Below, one piece after another: positions 1 through 8,398 of a stretch of DNA of 64,000 nucleotides; the first letter of the stretch is position 1, and each line of letters starts with the position of its first letter. Source of the stretch: Commensalibacter melissae (GTDB lineage: Bacteria > Pseudomonadota > Alphaproteobacteria > Acetobacterales > Acetobacteraceae); NCBI RefSeq assembly GCF_009734185.1, contig NZ_CP046393.1, positions 1,757,501 to 1,821,500 of the forward strand, read 5' to 3'. The position numbers and the translations under genes were made by a program. Below the pieces are notes generated by a model that saw only the letters and a list, made by a program, of their open reading frames with translations, was not told where the DNA came from and did no database searches.

Positions 1-1445
1 ATGCAGGTATTGTTCCCGCCCCAATGCCTCTGCCTGTTGCTTTTGCTGGAAAATCTTCTTATATCAACACCTTGCGGGGAATGATTGAAAACTCTTCCGC
101 AAAAGCGGTTATTATTCCACAAACAATTCAAAGCTGGACGCGGGAAATTATTGAAAAATTTCCTTTATTGTTCGGAGGAAATCCTGCCCAGCTAAAAGAA
201 ATAAAAGTTAATAGCGCCATAGAATTACCAGTTATTCAGGCTGATGATCTTTCTTATCTTCAATTTTCTTCAGGAAGCACTCGCTTTCCTATGGGGGTTG
301 CTGTCACCCAGAAAGCCTGTTTGGCCAATGCTCATGCAATCTCATATTATGGATTGGCAGTAAAAGAAACAGGAGACCGATGCGTTTCATGGTTACCCTT
401 GTATCACGATATGGGGCTGGTTGGATTTTTTCTAACCCCTATGACATGCCAGTTAACCATTGATCTTTTGCCTACCAGGGATTTCGCAAGGCGTCCACAT
501 GTCTGGTTGGATCTGATCAGTCGTAATAAAGGGACCCTATCTTATAGTCCATCTTTTGGGTATGAACTTTGTACACGCCGTATGCCTTCCTCAACCCTGG
601 AACTTGATTTATCCTCTTGGCGTGCGGCAGGTATTGGCGGAGATATGATACGTTCTCATATTTTAAAACAATTTGCCGAACAATATCAAAAATATGGTTT
701 TAATTCAAAAGCTTTTGTCGCAAGCTATGGCATGGCGGAAGCGACATTAGCCCTTTCATTCGCACCTTTGGGAGAGGGACTTAAAACCGATACTATTGAT
801 TTGCCCCTTCTTGAAACGACAGGTATAGCAAAACCTTCCAATGATCCTTGCGTTACAACCAGAACTTTTACTCTTTGTGGTCCGATACTTCCTGATCATG
901 AAATTGAAATACGGGACGAAAATGGAAATATTCTTCCCGAAAGAAGAGCGGGCAGCATTTACGTGCGAGGCCCAAGCCTTATGAAAGGTTATTTCAATAA
1001 AGAAAAAGAAACAGAAGCCGTTCTTGACAAAGAAGGATGGTTAAAAACAGGTGACCTAGGTTATATTTTAAATAACGAAATTGTCATAATTGGACGCGAA
1101 AAAGATTTGATTATCATTAATGGGCGAAATATATGGCCCCAGGATCTGGAATGGGCGGCTGAACATGCTTTTAACTCGCTAAGAAGCCGCGATGTCGCTG
1201 TATTCTCGGTTGATAAGAATAATCAGGAAACTGTCGTTGCACTTGTCCAATGCCGTGCCATTGATGAGTCTGAAAGAAAAAGACTTCAAGAAGATATGAC
1301 CAGTCTGTTTAGAAGACAAAATGGTGTAGAAGTATCTGTCCTGTTAGTCCCTCCACATAGCCTGCCGCAAACCTCCTCTGGAAAATTGACACGGGCAAAA
1401 GCAAGACAAATGCTTTTAAAAGGAGAATTCGGATTTCATTTTTAA
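1..1445 (+). CDS. Fatty acyl-AMP ligase (acyl-ACP synthetase), 5' end cut by window edge
   Basis: Adenylate-forming enzyme that would activate a fatty acid as acyl-AMP and load it on an acyl carrier protein. The reading frame is already open at base 3, before the first ATG at 24, so the N-terminus lies outside the window; about 480 residues are visible. Visible motifs are the P-loop-like FSSGSTRFPMGV, the SYGMAEATLALSF segment typical of FAAL-type enzymes, GDLGYI, the hinge GREKDLIIINGRN, and a C-terminal SSGKLTRAKA with the usual catalytic lysine. The P-loop has Met where many acyl-CoA synthetases have Lys, which is also common in FAALs. It precedes an ACP and a serine palmitoyltransferase-like gene, the same trio (acsR, acpR, spt) known from Caulobacter ceramide synthesis, so the likely partner is the ACP at 1604. 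Confidence 0.88.
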   Translation, partial: AGIVPAPMPLPVAFAGKSSYINTLRGMIENSSAKAVIIPQTIQSWTREIIEKFPLLFGGNPAQLKEIKVNSAIELPVIQADDLSYLQFSSGSTRFPMGVAVTQKACLANAHAISYYGLAVKETGDRCVSWLPLYHDMGLVGFFLTPMTCQLTIDLLPTRDFARRPHVWLDLISRNKGTLSYSPSFGYELCTRRMPSSTLELDLSSWRAAGIGGDMIRSHILKQFAEQYQKYGFNSKAFVASYGMAEATLALSFAPLGEGLKTDTIDLPLLETTGIAKPSNDPCVTTRTFTLCGPILPDHEIEIRDENGNILPERRAGSIYVRGPSLMKGYFNKEKETEAVLDKEGWLKTGDLGYILNNEIVIIGREKDLIIINGRNIWPQDLEWAAEHAFNSLRSRDVAVFSVDKNNQETVVALVQCRAIDESERKRLQEDMTSLFRRQNGVEVSVLLVPPHSLPQTSSGKLTRAKARQMLLKGEFGFHF

Positions 1446-1533
1446 AAATTCAGGTATGAAATGAAATTTTATGGCCTCTTGAACAGAATTTAAAAGCTAT
1501 TTACAATAAATCAATTCTTTCCTTAGGATATGC

Positions 1534-1565
1534 GACTGATTGCGTTAAATGTCATCCAATCAGTC
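1534..1565. promoter_or_regulatory. Inverted repeat between the acyl ligase and ACP genes
   Basis: A perfect 9-bp inverted repeat (GACTGATTG / CAATCAGTC) with a 14-base spacer lies in the 158-bp gap between the ligase stop and the ACP start. No T-run follows on the plus strand, so it is a poor intrinsic terminator. It could be an operator or an RNA hairpin in the ACP leader. The function is unknown. Confidence 0.35.
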
Positions 1566-1603
1566 ATAATCGTTCAAATATTGATATTTAACAAGGTAAC
1601 ACT

Positions 1604-1846
1604 ATGACTGAAACGGTTGAAAAAATTTCAAAAATAATTATTGATACATTATTAGAAAACCCAAAAGTTCCCAAAAACATTTCACCAGACAGCAAAATTA
1701 TTGAAGATTTGGAATTCGATTCTCTAGCTGTCATGAATTTCGTCATGGAAATTGAAGATAAACTAGACGTATCCGTTCCTTTGGATCGCCTGACAGACGT
1801 AAGAACGATTCGTGATCTTGCAGATGCCATCGTTTCCCTTAAATAA
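1604..1846 (+). CDS. Acyl carrier protein (dedicated, sphingolipid-type cluster)
   Basis: An 80-residue acidic protein with the phosphopantetheine attachment motif EFDSL, the modified serine being Ser40. This is the normal ACP length. It is distinct from the housekeeping acpP at 15519, whose motif is GADSL. An AAGG ribosome-binding sequence lies 7 bases upstream of the ATG. It sits between an acyl-AMP ligase and a serine palmitoyltransferase-like gene, and the stop is only 12 bases before the next start. By analogy with Caulobacter AcpR, it probably carries the acyl chain used as the substrate of the downstream condensing enzyme; that role is inferred from context. Confidence 0.9.
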   Translation: MTETVEKISKIIIDTLLENPKVPKNISPDSKIIEDLEFDSLAVMNFVMEIEDKLDVSVPLDRLTDVRTIRDLADAIVSLK

Positions 1847-1858
1847 AAGCCCTCTCCT

Positions 1859-3058
1859 ATGGATATATTTACAAAATTCAAGCCACTTGAAACTGCTTTC
1901 AACCAACTTATTTCCTTTGCCCCGCACAATCCGTTTGGGGTTACAATCGAAAAAACACTTACTGCAACAGTTGGTACTATCAACGGGAAAGAAACACTTC
2001 TTTTTGGAACAAACAATTATCTAGGCCTCAGTCAATCCGAAGAGGCACGAAAAGCAGCTGCTGAAACAGCTATGCAATATGGTGTTGGAACAACGGGATC
2101 CAGAATTGCCAATGGCTCTTATTCCTTACATCAATCACTCGAACAAGAGCTGGCTCAGTTCTTCAACCGTCGTTCCTGCATGGTTTTTTCAACAGGATAT
2201 CAAGCAACCCTCGGCATGGTATCAACTCTTGCCGGTAAGGATGATTACCTTTTCTTGGATGCGGACTGTCATGCCAGTATTTATGATGGCAGCAGACTCA
2301 GTCAGGCACAAATTATACGTTTCCGACACAATGACGCTGACGACTTACGTAAGAGATTACGCCGAGTTGGCAATATAAACGGTATTAAACTGGTTGTTGT
2401 GGAAGGAGTTTACTCCATGTTTGGAGATATCGTTCCCCTCAAAGAATTTATCCAGGTCAAGAAAGAGGAAAATGCTTATCTCATGATTGATGAGGCACAT
2501 TCTTTTGGTGTTTTTGGTGAACATGGTCGAGGAATTGCAGAACGTGAAAACGTGGAACAAGACGTTGACTTCATCGTGGGAACTTTTTCTAAAAGCTTGG
2601 GTACTGTTGGAGGATATTGTGTTTCCGATTATCCACAAATGGATAAATTACGTCTTTGTACCAGACCCTACATGTTTACGGCCTCTTTACCTCCCGAAGT
2701 AATCGCCGCAACACGTGAAAACTTGAAAATCATCGCTAACCGTCCTGAATTGAGAAATAAACTAAAGAATAATGCCTCCCGGTTTTATCATGCATTACAG
2801 AATGCTGGTTTTCAAACTGGTCCAGATATCAGCTCTGTTGTTTCTGTCATCTTGAATGAATTACCTCAGGCTGCTCATTTCTGGAACAGGGTGTTAGAAT
2901 TGGGGGCTTATATTAATCTTAGCCTGCCTCCCGCTACACCAGATAACAGACCTTTATTAAGAGCGAGTATCGCCGCGGCCCATACAGAAGAACAGATTGA
3001 CCGACTAGTTCAAATCTACATTCAGGCGGCTAAAGATGTAGGGCTAACTCTTAATTAA
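1859..3058 (+). CDS. spt: Serine palmitoyltransferase-like alpha-oxoamine synthase
   Basis: PLP-dependent enzyme of the alpha-oxoamine synthase family (399 aa, normal length). Members condense an acyl thioester with an amino acid: serine for sphingolipids (Spt), alanine for biotin (BioF), glycine for heme (HemA) or threonine catabolism (Kbl). Visible motifs are NNYLGL, GVGTTGSR, the DEAHSFG aspartate that binds the PLP ring, and GTFSKSLG with the Schiff-base lysine at Lys245. The neighbouring dedicated ACP and acyl ligase favour serine palmitoyltransferase, the first step to 3-ketosphinganine, in the cytoplasm. BioF is less likely because bioB lies 20 kb away, unlinked. Its start is 12 bases after the ACP stop with only a weak ribosome-binding site, suggesting translational coupling. 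It is convergent with the next gene, 5 bases away. Confidence 0.85.
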   Translation: MDIFTKFKPLETAFNQLISFAPHNPFGVTIEKTLTATVGTINGKETLLFGTNNYLGLSQSEEARKAAAETAMQYGVGTTGSRIANGSYSLHQSLEQELAQFFNRRSCMVFSTGYQATLGMVSTLAGKDDYLFLDADCHASIYDGSRLSQAQIIRFRHNDADDLRKRLRRVGNINGIKLVVVEGVYSMFGDIVPLKEFIQVKKEENAYLMIDEAHSFGVFGEHGRGIAERENVEQDVDFIVGTFSKSLGTVGGYCVSDYPQMDKLRLCTRPYMFTASLPPEVIAATRENLKIIANRPELRNKLKNNASRFYHALQNAGFQTGPDISSVVSVILNELPQAAHFWNRVLELGAYINLSLPPATPDNRPLLRASIAAAHTEEQIDRLVQIYIQAAKDVGLTLN

Positions 3059-3063
3059 AATCT

Positions 3064-4002
3064 TTATCGTTTGAATAAACCCTGTCGATATAATTTGAAT
3101 AATATCCAGGGTGCATTTATAAGGGGATATTTTTTTTGGAACGCTGTCAACTCAAGATTAATGTCACGGTGTCGATTAATTTTCCACACAATATACTGCG
3201 CTCCCCCTTCAAACGTGAAAGCGGCCTTAATTAATCGGCAAATATTCAAGGGTCGACCCAATATTTTCCGAATCTTCCAGCGTTTTCTAGCATATTCTCG
3301 TTGATTCTTTGACACAGATGGCAATAGAGAATAATTTTTTGTCTCGTTATAGGATATTCCTGCTTTTTGCCAGCCCAGTTTTAAAAGTTGCTTAAAGTAA
3401 TCTTCTCTATTTTCCAAAATCAACATTGGACGATTATTTGATTCCACCCTTAGCTCAGCATCATAAGTATGACGGAATAATGAACACCAATATTTTTCCG
3501 CAGTCCCATATTCTGGTCCCAAAAAAGTGGCCCACCATATAGCTGTATTTACTGCTTTTATGAGACAATCCAACAATGCCTGTTTTCCTTTTTCATCCTT
3601 CCACCAAAGAATCTTAACAGGCTGACAAAAACGCGCCCACATCGTTGTATCAATGGATTGTAAAGCAGTAGCTTTTTGAAGTTGATCTATTGATAATATC
3701 GCAACTTTGGCCCTTAAATTAACATTCCCCTCACTCCATTCATGATATTCAATATTCGGAGGTAGACAATAATTAATCACAATTTTAAAACAATCTTCCG
3801 AATACCAATCAGACAAATTTTGACAAACAACATAAAAATCAAGTAAACCTGTCAGTTCTTTTTTCCATAAAGAAGAACCGTAATAGATAACACCTATGGG
3901 TTGCCGATCTCCTATGATCTGTTTAACGAAGGCGGTAACAGATTCTGGAACAGAATGCTGATCAAATGAAGTAGCTAATAATTGTGACAAGGATGATGAC
4001 AT
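3064..4002 (-). CDS. TAM41-like nucleotidyltransferase (putative phosphatidate/lipid-phosphate cytidylyltransferase)
   Basis: 312 aa, no signal peptide or obvious membrane segment. The N-terminal half resembles the TAM41 (Mmp37) family, which makes CDP-diacylglycerol from phosphatidate and CTP on the inner mitochondrial membrane. There is a nucleotidyltransferase-type YGSSL (about residues 41-45) followed by LLDFYVV, LPPNIEY, and a W-A-R-F-CQPVKIL segment matching the TAM41 GRL-QKPVKIL region. It starts 16 bases after the lipid kinase gene (4019-4993) on the same strand, so the two are probably one operon: kinase makes the lipid phosphate, this enzyme activates it. In a sphingolipid cluster the substrate could be ceramide-1-phosphate rather than phosphatidate; that is inference. 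The family call is from remembered motifs, not an alignment. Confidence 0.6.
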   Translation of the reverse strand: MSSSLSQLLATSFDQHSVPESVTAFVKQIIGDRQPIGVIYYGSSLWKKELTGLLDFYVVCQNLSDWYSEDCFKIVINYCLPPNIEYHEWSEGNVNLRAKVAILSIDQLQKATALQSIDTTMWARFCQPVKILWWKDEKGKQALLDCLIKAVNTAIWWATFLGPEYGTAEKYWCSLFRHTYDAELRVESNNRPMLILENREDYFKQLLKLGWQKAGISYNETKNYSLLPSVSKNQREYARKRWKIRKILGRPLNICRLIKAAFTFEGGAQYIVWKINRHRDINLELTAFQKKYPLINAPWILFKLYRQGLFKR

Positions 4003-4018
4003 AAACAGCCGACATTAT

Positions 4019-4993
4019 CTATAAACGGACAAACGAAAATTTGGGACCGGTCGAAAGAAGGATACAATGATCCTCGCCTGTATCAAATTGTTCTCCATCA
4101 AGAATAATATCCTCTTTGATTGACAGTTTTATTTTATTGGCGGTACCACTAAGATAATTAGGATCATTCAATAACCATTCCGGCGTTTTACCTCTTAATA
4201 AGGCGAAACATGCCGCCAACAGATGTGGAGGACGTGCTTTAACATTCAAATAATGAAGACTATCATCCCCTGCATATCGGTTAAAAAACGGCCACATTCC
4301 ATGAGATAGGCTCTGTAAAGTCGTCGATAAAAACAAAAAGCAATTCTCCTGATATGATTTCTTTTCATCAATGAAAAAAGAGCATACATTACCGTTAAGC
4401 CACAAATCCCGTGTTTTTGAAAAAAATAATTTTAGTAAAGACGTTATAATAGTGATTGCCACAGCACCATCATGAGGAAAATTTTTTAAAATCGTCGGGT
4501 TGTGTGCAATCTGAATAGCCTTCGTAAATGCCGCTGCACCTTGAAACATTCCCAAAACAGGCGGGCGAGAGGGATCAGACCATTCAATTTTTAATGCATG
4601 ACGATGCTGAACCGTAAAATGCAATCGCTGACGTTCTGCCAAAGTCCTGATACGCTTAAGAGCATTGATTCCCCGAATACCGAATCCAATATCCTTGGCT
4701 ATTAAATTTGTATTTCCTGAAGGAAGAATAATAAGGCTTGGCAATTTATCATGTGGATAACAGCTATAAATAGCTGTCATGACATGACTAATCGTGCCAT
4801 CCCCACCATCTATAATGATACAATCGACCCCTGTTGCGACAAAACGATTTAACGTTTGCATCATATCATCAACAGTTCGTGGCGTAGAATAATTTTCTCC
4901 TAACCAGTTCAAGGCAAAATCTGTAAATTCCTTATCCTCTTTCTGATTTAATCGACTGACAGGATTTTTAATTAAGGCAATATTCTGATTCAC
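4019..4993 (-). CDS. Diacylglycerol kinase-family lipid kinase
   Basis: 324 aa with a DAGK/sphingosine-kinase catalytic domain: the N-terminal KNPVSR, the nucleotide-binding IDGGDGTISHV (GGDGT at residues 63-67), and LPSGNTNLIA. The C-terminal part (INDEPD-like IILDGEQFD region) fits the second beta-sandwich domain of the family. It phosphorylates a lipid hydroxyl, with ATP as the usual donor. The start codon is GTG at 4993 with AGAAG upstream. It precedes the TAM41-like gene and faces away from the metallophosphoesterase gene. In this sphingolipid context it may act on ceramide or a sphingoid base, as CpgB does in Caulobacter; diacylglycerol or another lipid cannot be excluded. Confidence 0.8.
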   Translation of the reverse strand: MNQNIALIKNPVSRLNQKEDKEFTDFALNWLGENYSTPRTVDDMMQTLNRFVATGVDCIIIDGGDGTISHVMTAIYSCYPHDKLPSLIILPSGNTNLIAKDIGFGIRGINALKRIRTLAERQRLHFTVQHRHALKIEWSDPSRPPVLGMFQGAAAFTKAIQIAHNPTILKNFPHDGAVAITIITSLLKLFFSKTRDLWLNGNVCSFFIDEKKSYQENCFLFLSTTLQSLSHGMWPFFNRYAGDDSLHYLNVKARPPHLLAACFALLRGKTPEWLLNDPNYLSGTANKIKLSIKEDIILDGEQFDTGEDHCILLSTGPKFSFVRL

Positions 4994-5188
4994 GGATTGC
5001 TTCTAACATTCTATAGTATCTTGTTTTAATTTAATATGAGGAGTAATAAACGTTTTTATAGTTTTGATGTTATCATTCCTTCCCATTTGCTTCTTTTATG
5101 AAAAAAATTGTGCAAAAATCAACTATATTATCATGATTTCAAGTGTGTTACATAACATAGCATAGAATATATTTAAGGATAGTCTCTT

Positions 5189-6076
5189 TTGAAACGCTTT
5201 ACAATTGCCCATATTTCGGACATTCATCTTCCCTTGGAAAGCATTCAATTTCCGAAATTATCCCTTGTCAATAAACGATTTTTAAGTTTTCTGTCCTGGA
5301 AAAAAAGACGCCTTTCTTTGCAAAAAAAGAGACTTGATATCATCATTGACGATATTTCCAGAGAATCTCCCGATCTTTTGTTGATATCGGGAGATCTTAC
5401 CAACTTGGCTCTGCCTGAGGAATTTAAACAGGCAGCTGACTGGTTGCATCATCTTCCTTTTAAAAATATAAATATTATCCCAGGGAATCATGATGCGCTT
5501 GTTAAAACACAATGGCACAATAGCTACGCTTTTTGGTCACCCTGGTCACAGGCTTACAATCATGACGATTACCCTATCATAACCCGTTATGGTTCTATCG
5601 CTGTCATTGGCATTAATACAGCCGTTCCCACGCCTCCCTTTTTTGCAAATGGCCAGGTTGGAAATTATCAGCTGAATCAAATAAGATATGCACTCCAACG
5701 ACTTAAAAAAGATAATTTATTCAGGATTGTGATTTTGCACCATCCCCCTGTATCAGGAATTGTTTCGGAAAGAAAGGCCTTAAAAGACAGGAAAAAATTG
5801 CAAAAAATATTATATGAAGAGGGTGTCGAAATTATTCTTTTTGGGCATGTCCATCGTACCATTACCCGAAAATTTCTTGACACCAATATACCGATGCTGG
5901 GAATTGCTTCGGCCTCTTCCAATTCAAGCCGTCCGTATCACCAAGCCGCTTGGCGTAAAATCGTAATTGAAAAATTGGATGATCACTTTCATACATTTTC
6001 AACGGTACGCTTTATAGACAAAAATGGTGATTTTTCTCAAACCCACTCCTTTTATATAGATCACTATTTTCAGTAA
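5189..6076 (+). CDS. Metallophosphoesterase
   Basis: 295-residue calcineurin-like phosphoesterase with all five metal-site blocks: HISDIH near the N-terminus, ISGDLTN, IPGNHD, LHHPP and FGHVHR. It would hydrolyse a phosphomonoester or phosphodiester using two metal ions, without signal peptide, so probably in the cytoplasm. The start is TTG, chosen because AAGGA lies 9 bases upstream and the DIH motif begins only ten residues later. It is the first gene of a compact rightward block (phosphoesterase, LptF, LptG, hydroxylase, nucleotidyltransferase). The substrate is unknown; a phosphorylated lipid intermediate is plausible from context (inference). Confidence 0.85.
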   Translation: MKRFTIAHISDIHLPLESIQFPKLSLVNKRFLSFLSWKKRRLSLQKKRLDIIIDDISRESPDLLLISGDLTNLALPEEFKQAADWLHHLPFKNINIIPGNHDALVKTQWHNSYAFWSPWSQAYNHDDYPIITRYGSIAVIGINTAVPTPPFFANGQVGNYQLNQIRYALQRLKKDNLFRIVILHHPPVSGIVSERKALKDRKKLQKILYEEGVEIILFGHVHRTITRKFLDTNIPMLGIASASSNSSRPYHQAAWRKIVIEKLDDHFHTFSTVRFIDKNGDFSQTHSFYIDHYFQ

Positions 6077-6143
6077 GTCCTTGTTGAAATTTCATTTAAA
6101 AAATCAGAGTTTAACCAGATTTTTATCAACGATCCACATCAAG

Positions 6144-7301
6144 ATGTTGGATTCCTACCTTTTTGCGCAAGCTCTACCAAGTTTTATTATTTCTCTTGGA
6201 GTTATCCTTGCCGCCTTGATGCTGGAAAGATTGCTTGTTTTACTTGACCTATTAGCGGCAGACAGCAGCCCCCTAAGTACTTTTCTTGGCTTACTGGCTG
6301 ATCTGATCCCTCATTATCTTGGTCTTGCCATTCCGGCAGCCTTTTGCGTATCAATTTTTTCAAGTATTCGTCAGTTAAATCTTAATAATGAAATTGATGC
6401 ATTATTAAATGCTGGAAAATCCCTTTTTCAATGTACACGGTCTTACATCATAAGTGGTATTGCCGTCAGTTTTTTTTGTATAATATTATATGGTTATATT
6501 CAGCCATATGCCCGATATGATTTTCGCGCAGCTTTTTTTTATGCCTCCCATGCTGGATGGGCACCCCATATTCAAAGCCATATGATTGTTCAACCCAATA
6601 ACCACACTGTTATGATCGTTGACAAAGCTAGCCAAAATGGAACCCAGCTTTCAGGAATCTTCATAAGACAAACAAAATTAAATGATAAAAAACAACTGGT
6701 TGAACAAATTATTCTGGCAGATAAAGGGAATTTTTATTCACTGGCCGATCATTCAAAAATAATACTGACCCTTTATGATGGTCAAAATCTTACATTAAAT
6801 CCAAATAACAACAATAATATAACAGATTTTTCCAATGCTTCACGAATAATACAAAACACAAACAAGAAAAACATTTTTAGGGAAAGAGGCAGCGATGAAC
6901 GCGAACTAACCCTGACAAATCTCTACGAACAAATTCAGCACCATACCTATCAAGACATTCCAATTTTAGATATAAAGGCTGAATTTCATTTTCGTTTAGT
7001 CCGCGCCTTATCAATTATTGCCATTCCTTTTCTTGCTGTTGCCTTAGCCATTACACCAAAACGTCGTAAAAGAAATTTAGGTCTTGGAATCGCGGCAATC
7101 ATTCTTGTTGCCTATGATCATATTCAACAACTGGGTTTAACCCTTGTTTCACACGGACATGACAATGCGTTTGTCGCTTTATGGCTACCATTTTTTATAT
7201 TCTTGTTTTTTTGCTTTGGCTGTCTATTCTTAAAAAACAATCCCTTTCTCTTTACCTCTCGCAATTTGTTAAGACACTTTTCAAAGTCTTCGGATAAATA
7301 A
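6144..7301 (+). CDS. lptF: LptF-type permease of a lipid/LPS export ABC transporter
   Basis: About 385 aa, with N- and C-terminal groups of hydrophobic segments flanking a soluble middle domain, the LptF/LptG (YjgP/YjgQ) architecture. In the Lpt system LptF and LptG form the inner-membrane channel that, with LptB, extracts LPS and feeds it to the LptC/A bridge. I chose the ATG at 6144 because MLDSYLFAQAL aligns with the usual start just before the first helix; an in-frame TTG at 6081, 4 bases after the phosphoesterase stop, would add 21 residues and neither has a clear Shine-Dalgarno sequence. The coupling region reads NNEIDALLNAG, less canonical than in the next gene. Its place beside sphingolipid genes makes a dedicated sphingolipid exporter possible. 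Confidence 0.8.
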   Translation: MLDSYLFAQALPSFIISLGVILAALMLERLLVLLDLLAADSSPLSTFLGLLADLIPHYLGLAIPAAFCVSIFSSIRQLNLNNEIDALLNAGKSLFQCTRSYIISGIAVSFFCIILYGYIQPYARYDFRAAFFYASHAGWAPHIQSHMIVQPNNHTVMIVDKASQNGTQLSGIFIRQTKLNDKKQLVEQIILADKGNFYSLADHSKIILTLYDGQNLTLNPNNNNNITDFSNASRIIQNTNKKNIFRERGSDERELTLTNLYEQIQHHTYQDIPILDIKAEFHFRLVRALSIIAIPFLAVALAITPKRRKRNLGLGIAAIILVAYDHIQQLGLTLVSHGHDNAFVALWLPFFIFLFFCFGCLFLKNNPFLFTSRNLLRHFSKSSDK

Positions 7302-8398
7302 TGAAAAAATTATTGAAACGTTATGTGTTAACCTTTTATTTATCCAGTCGCTTGTTAGCAACGACTTTTACTACTGTCATTATTTTAACAGCAATCATGG
7401 AGGTTTTAACCCTATTGGAACAAACCTCTACCATTTTGGAACGACAACTTGGGCTAAAAGGGGTTGTTCATTTCATGATGCTGAAATTACCTTTACTTTT
7501 TAATTCTGTTTTACCCTTAAGTACCCTTATCGGTTTCTTGATCGCCCTCACTCAATTGACAATCAACAATGAAATAACCATTCTACGATCCATAGGCTTA
7601 TCGACATGGGGACTGATAAAAAAATTAATACCTGTTACGCTATTGCTAAGTTTTCTATGTTTTATTATGTCTGACCAAATTACACCCAAAACGGAACTGG
7701 ATCTGGCAACATGGTGGAACAAAACCAACCCGCATCCCGAAAAAGAAAATAATTTCTATTTTTACAGCAATCTTGATATCATCAATATTGATCATATTGC
7801 CTATGGAGGAAATAAAATTACAGGGCTAACGATTATCAAGCGTCGTGATTTATCTCATATTGACTCGGTGCTTATTGCTGATGAAGTCATTCACAAAAAT
7901 CACCAATGGATTTTCTCTCATGCAAAATTCCTGCAAAACAAACCGGATATTCCATTAAAATTTCATGAATTAACAAATGAAAAAGAAAGAATATGGAATA
8001 TTAACCTGACACCACATACCCTTATAAGACTATCTTCAAAATCAATGCCACAATCCATCCATAATATGGTTCTAGAATTATCATATCAACAACCTTTCAA
8101 AATGCCTACGAATTATATAAAAACAACAATTTGGGGAAGATTGTGTTTACCCTTTACTTTTATCATGATGCTAATTATTACTGTACTTGTAACCTACATC
8201 CCGCCACGTGCTGGGTTACGTAGCTGGATCCCCATCTATTGTTTGGGATATGGATTGTTATTTATTATATTCCAAGAAGTCCTGCATGCTTTGGGGAAAG
8301 CAGGAACCATACCCGCCCCAGTGGCTTCACTTTCTGCCTTCCTTGTCTTTATGTTAGCTACATGCACTATCATTCTATCAGTTGAAGAAAAACAATGA
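7301..8398 (+). CDS. lptG: LptG-type permease of a lipid/LPS export ABC transporter
   Basis: 365 aa, same six-helix plus periplasmic-domain architecture as the preceding gene, with the coupling-region NNEITILRSIGLS that is close to the canonical LptFG pattern. LptG pairs with LptF as the second transmembrane half. The start overlaps the lptF stop by one base (TAATG) and its own stop overlaps the next start (ATGA), so all three are translationally coupled. No LptB, LptC or LptA is encoded in the window. It may be the genome's only LptG or a second copy serving another lipid; the sequence alone does not decide this. Confidence 0.82.
   Translation: MKKLLKRYVLTFYLSSRLLATTFTTVIILTAIMEVLTLLEQTSTILERQLGLKGVVHFMMLKLPLLFNSVLPLSTLIGFLIALTQLTINNEITILRSIGLSTWGLIKKLIPVTLLLSFLCFIMSDQITPKTELDLATWWNKTNPHPEKENNFYFYSNLDIINIDHIAYGGNKITGLTIIKRRDLSHIDSVLIADEVIHKNHQWIFSHAKFLQNKPDIPLKFHELTNEKERIWNINLTPHTLIRLSSKSMPQSIHNMVLELSYQQPFKMPTNYIKTTIWGRLCLPFTFIMMLIITVLVTYIPPRAGLRSWIPIYCLGYGLLFIIFQEVLHALGKAGTIPAPVASLSAFLVFMLATCTIILSVEEKQ

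Noticed and set aside
1588-2016. 142-codon open frame on the minus strand
   Set aside because: Antisense to the ACP and oxoamine synthase genes, Ser-rich shadow translation without family motifs or ribosome-binding site.
1859-3058. Assignment of the oxoamine synthase as BioF
   Set aside because: bioB is 20 kb away in another context, while a dedicated ACP and acyl ligase lie directly upstream, as for serine palmitoyltransferase.
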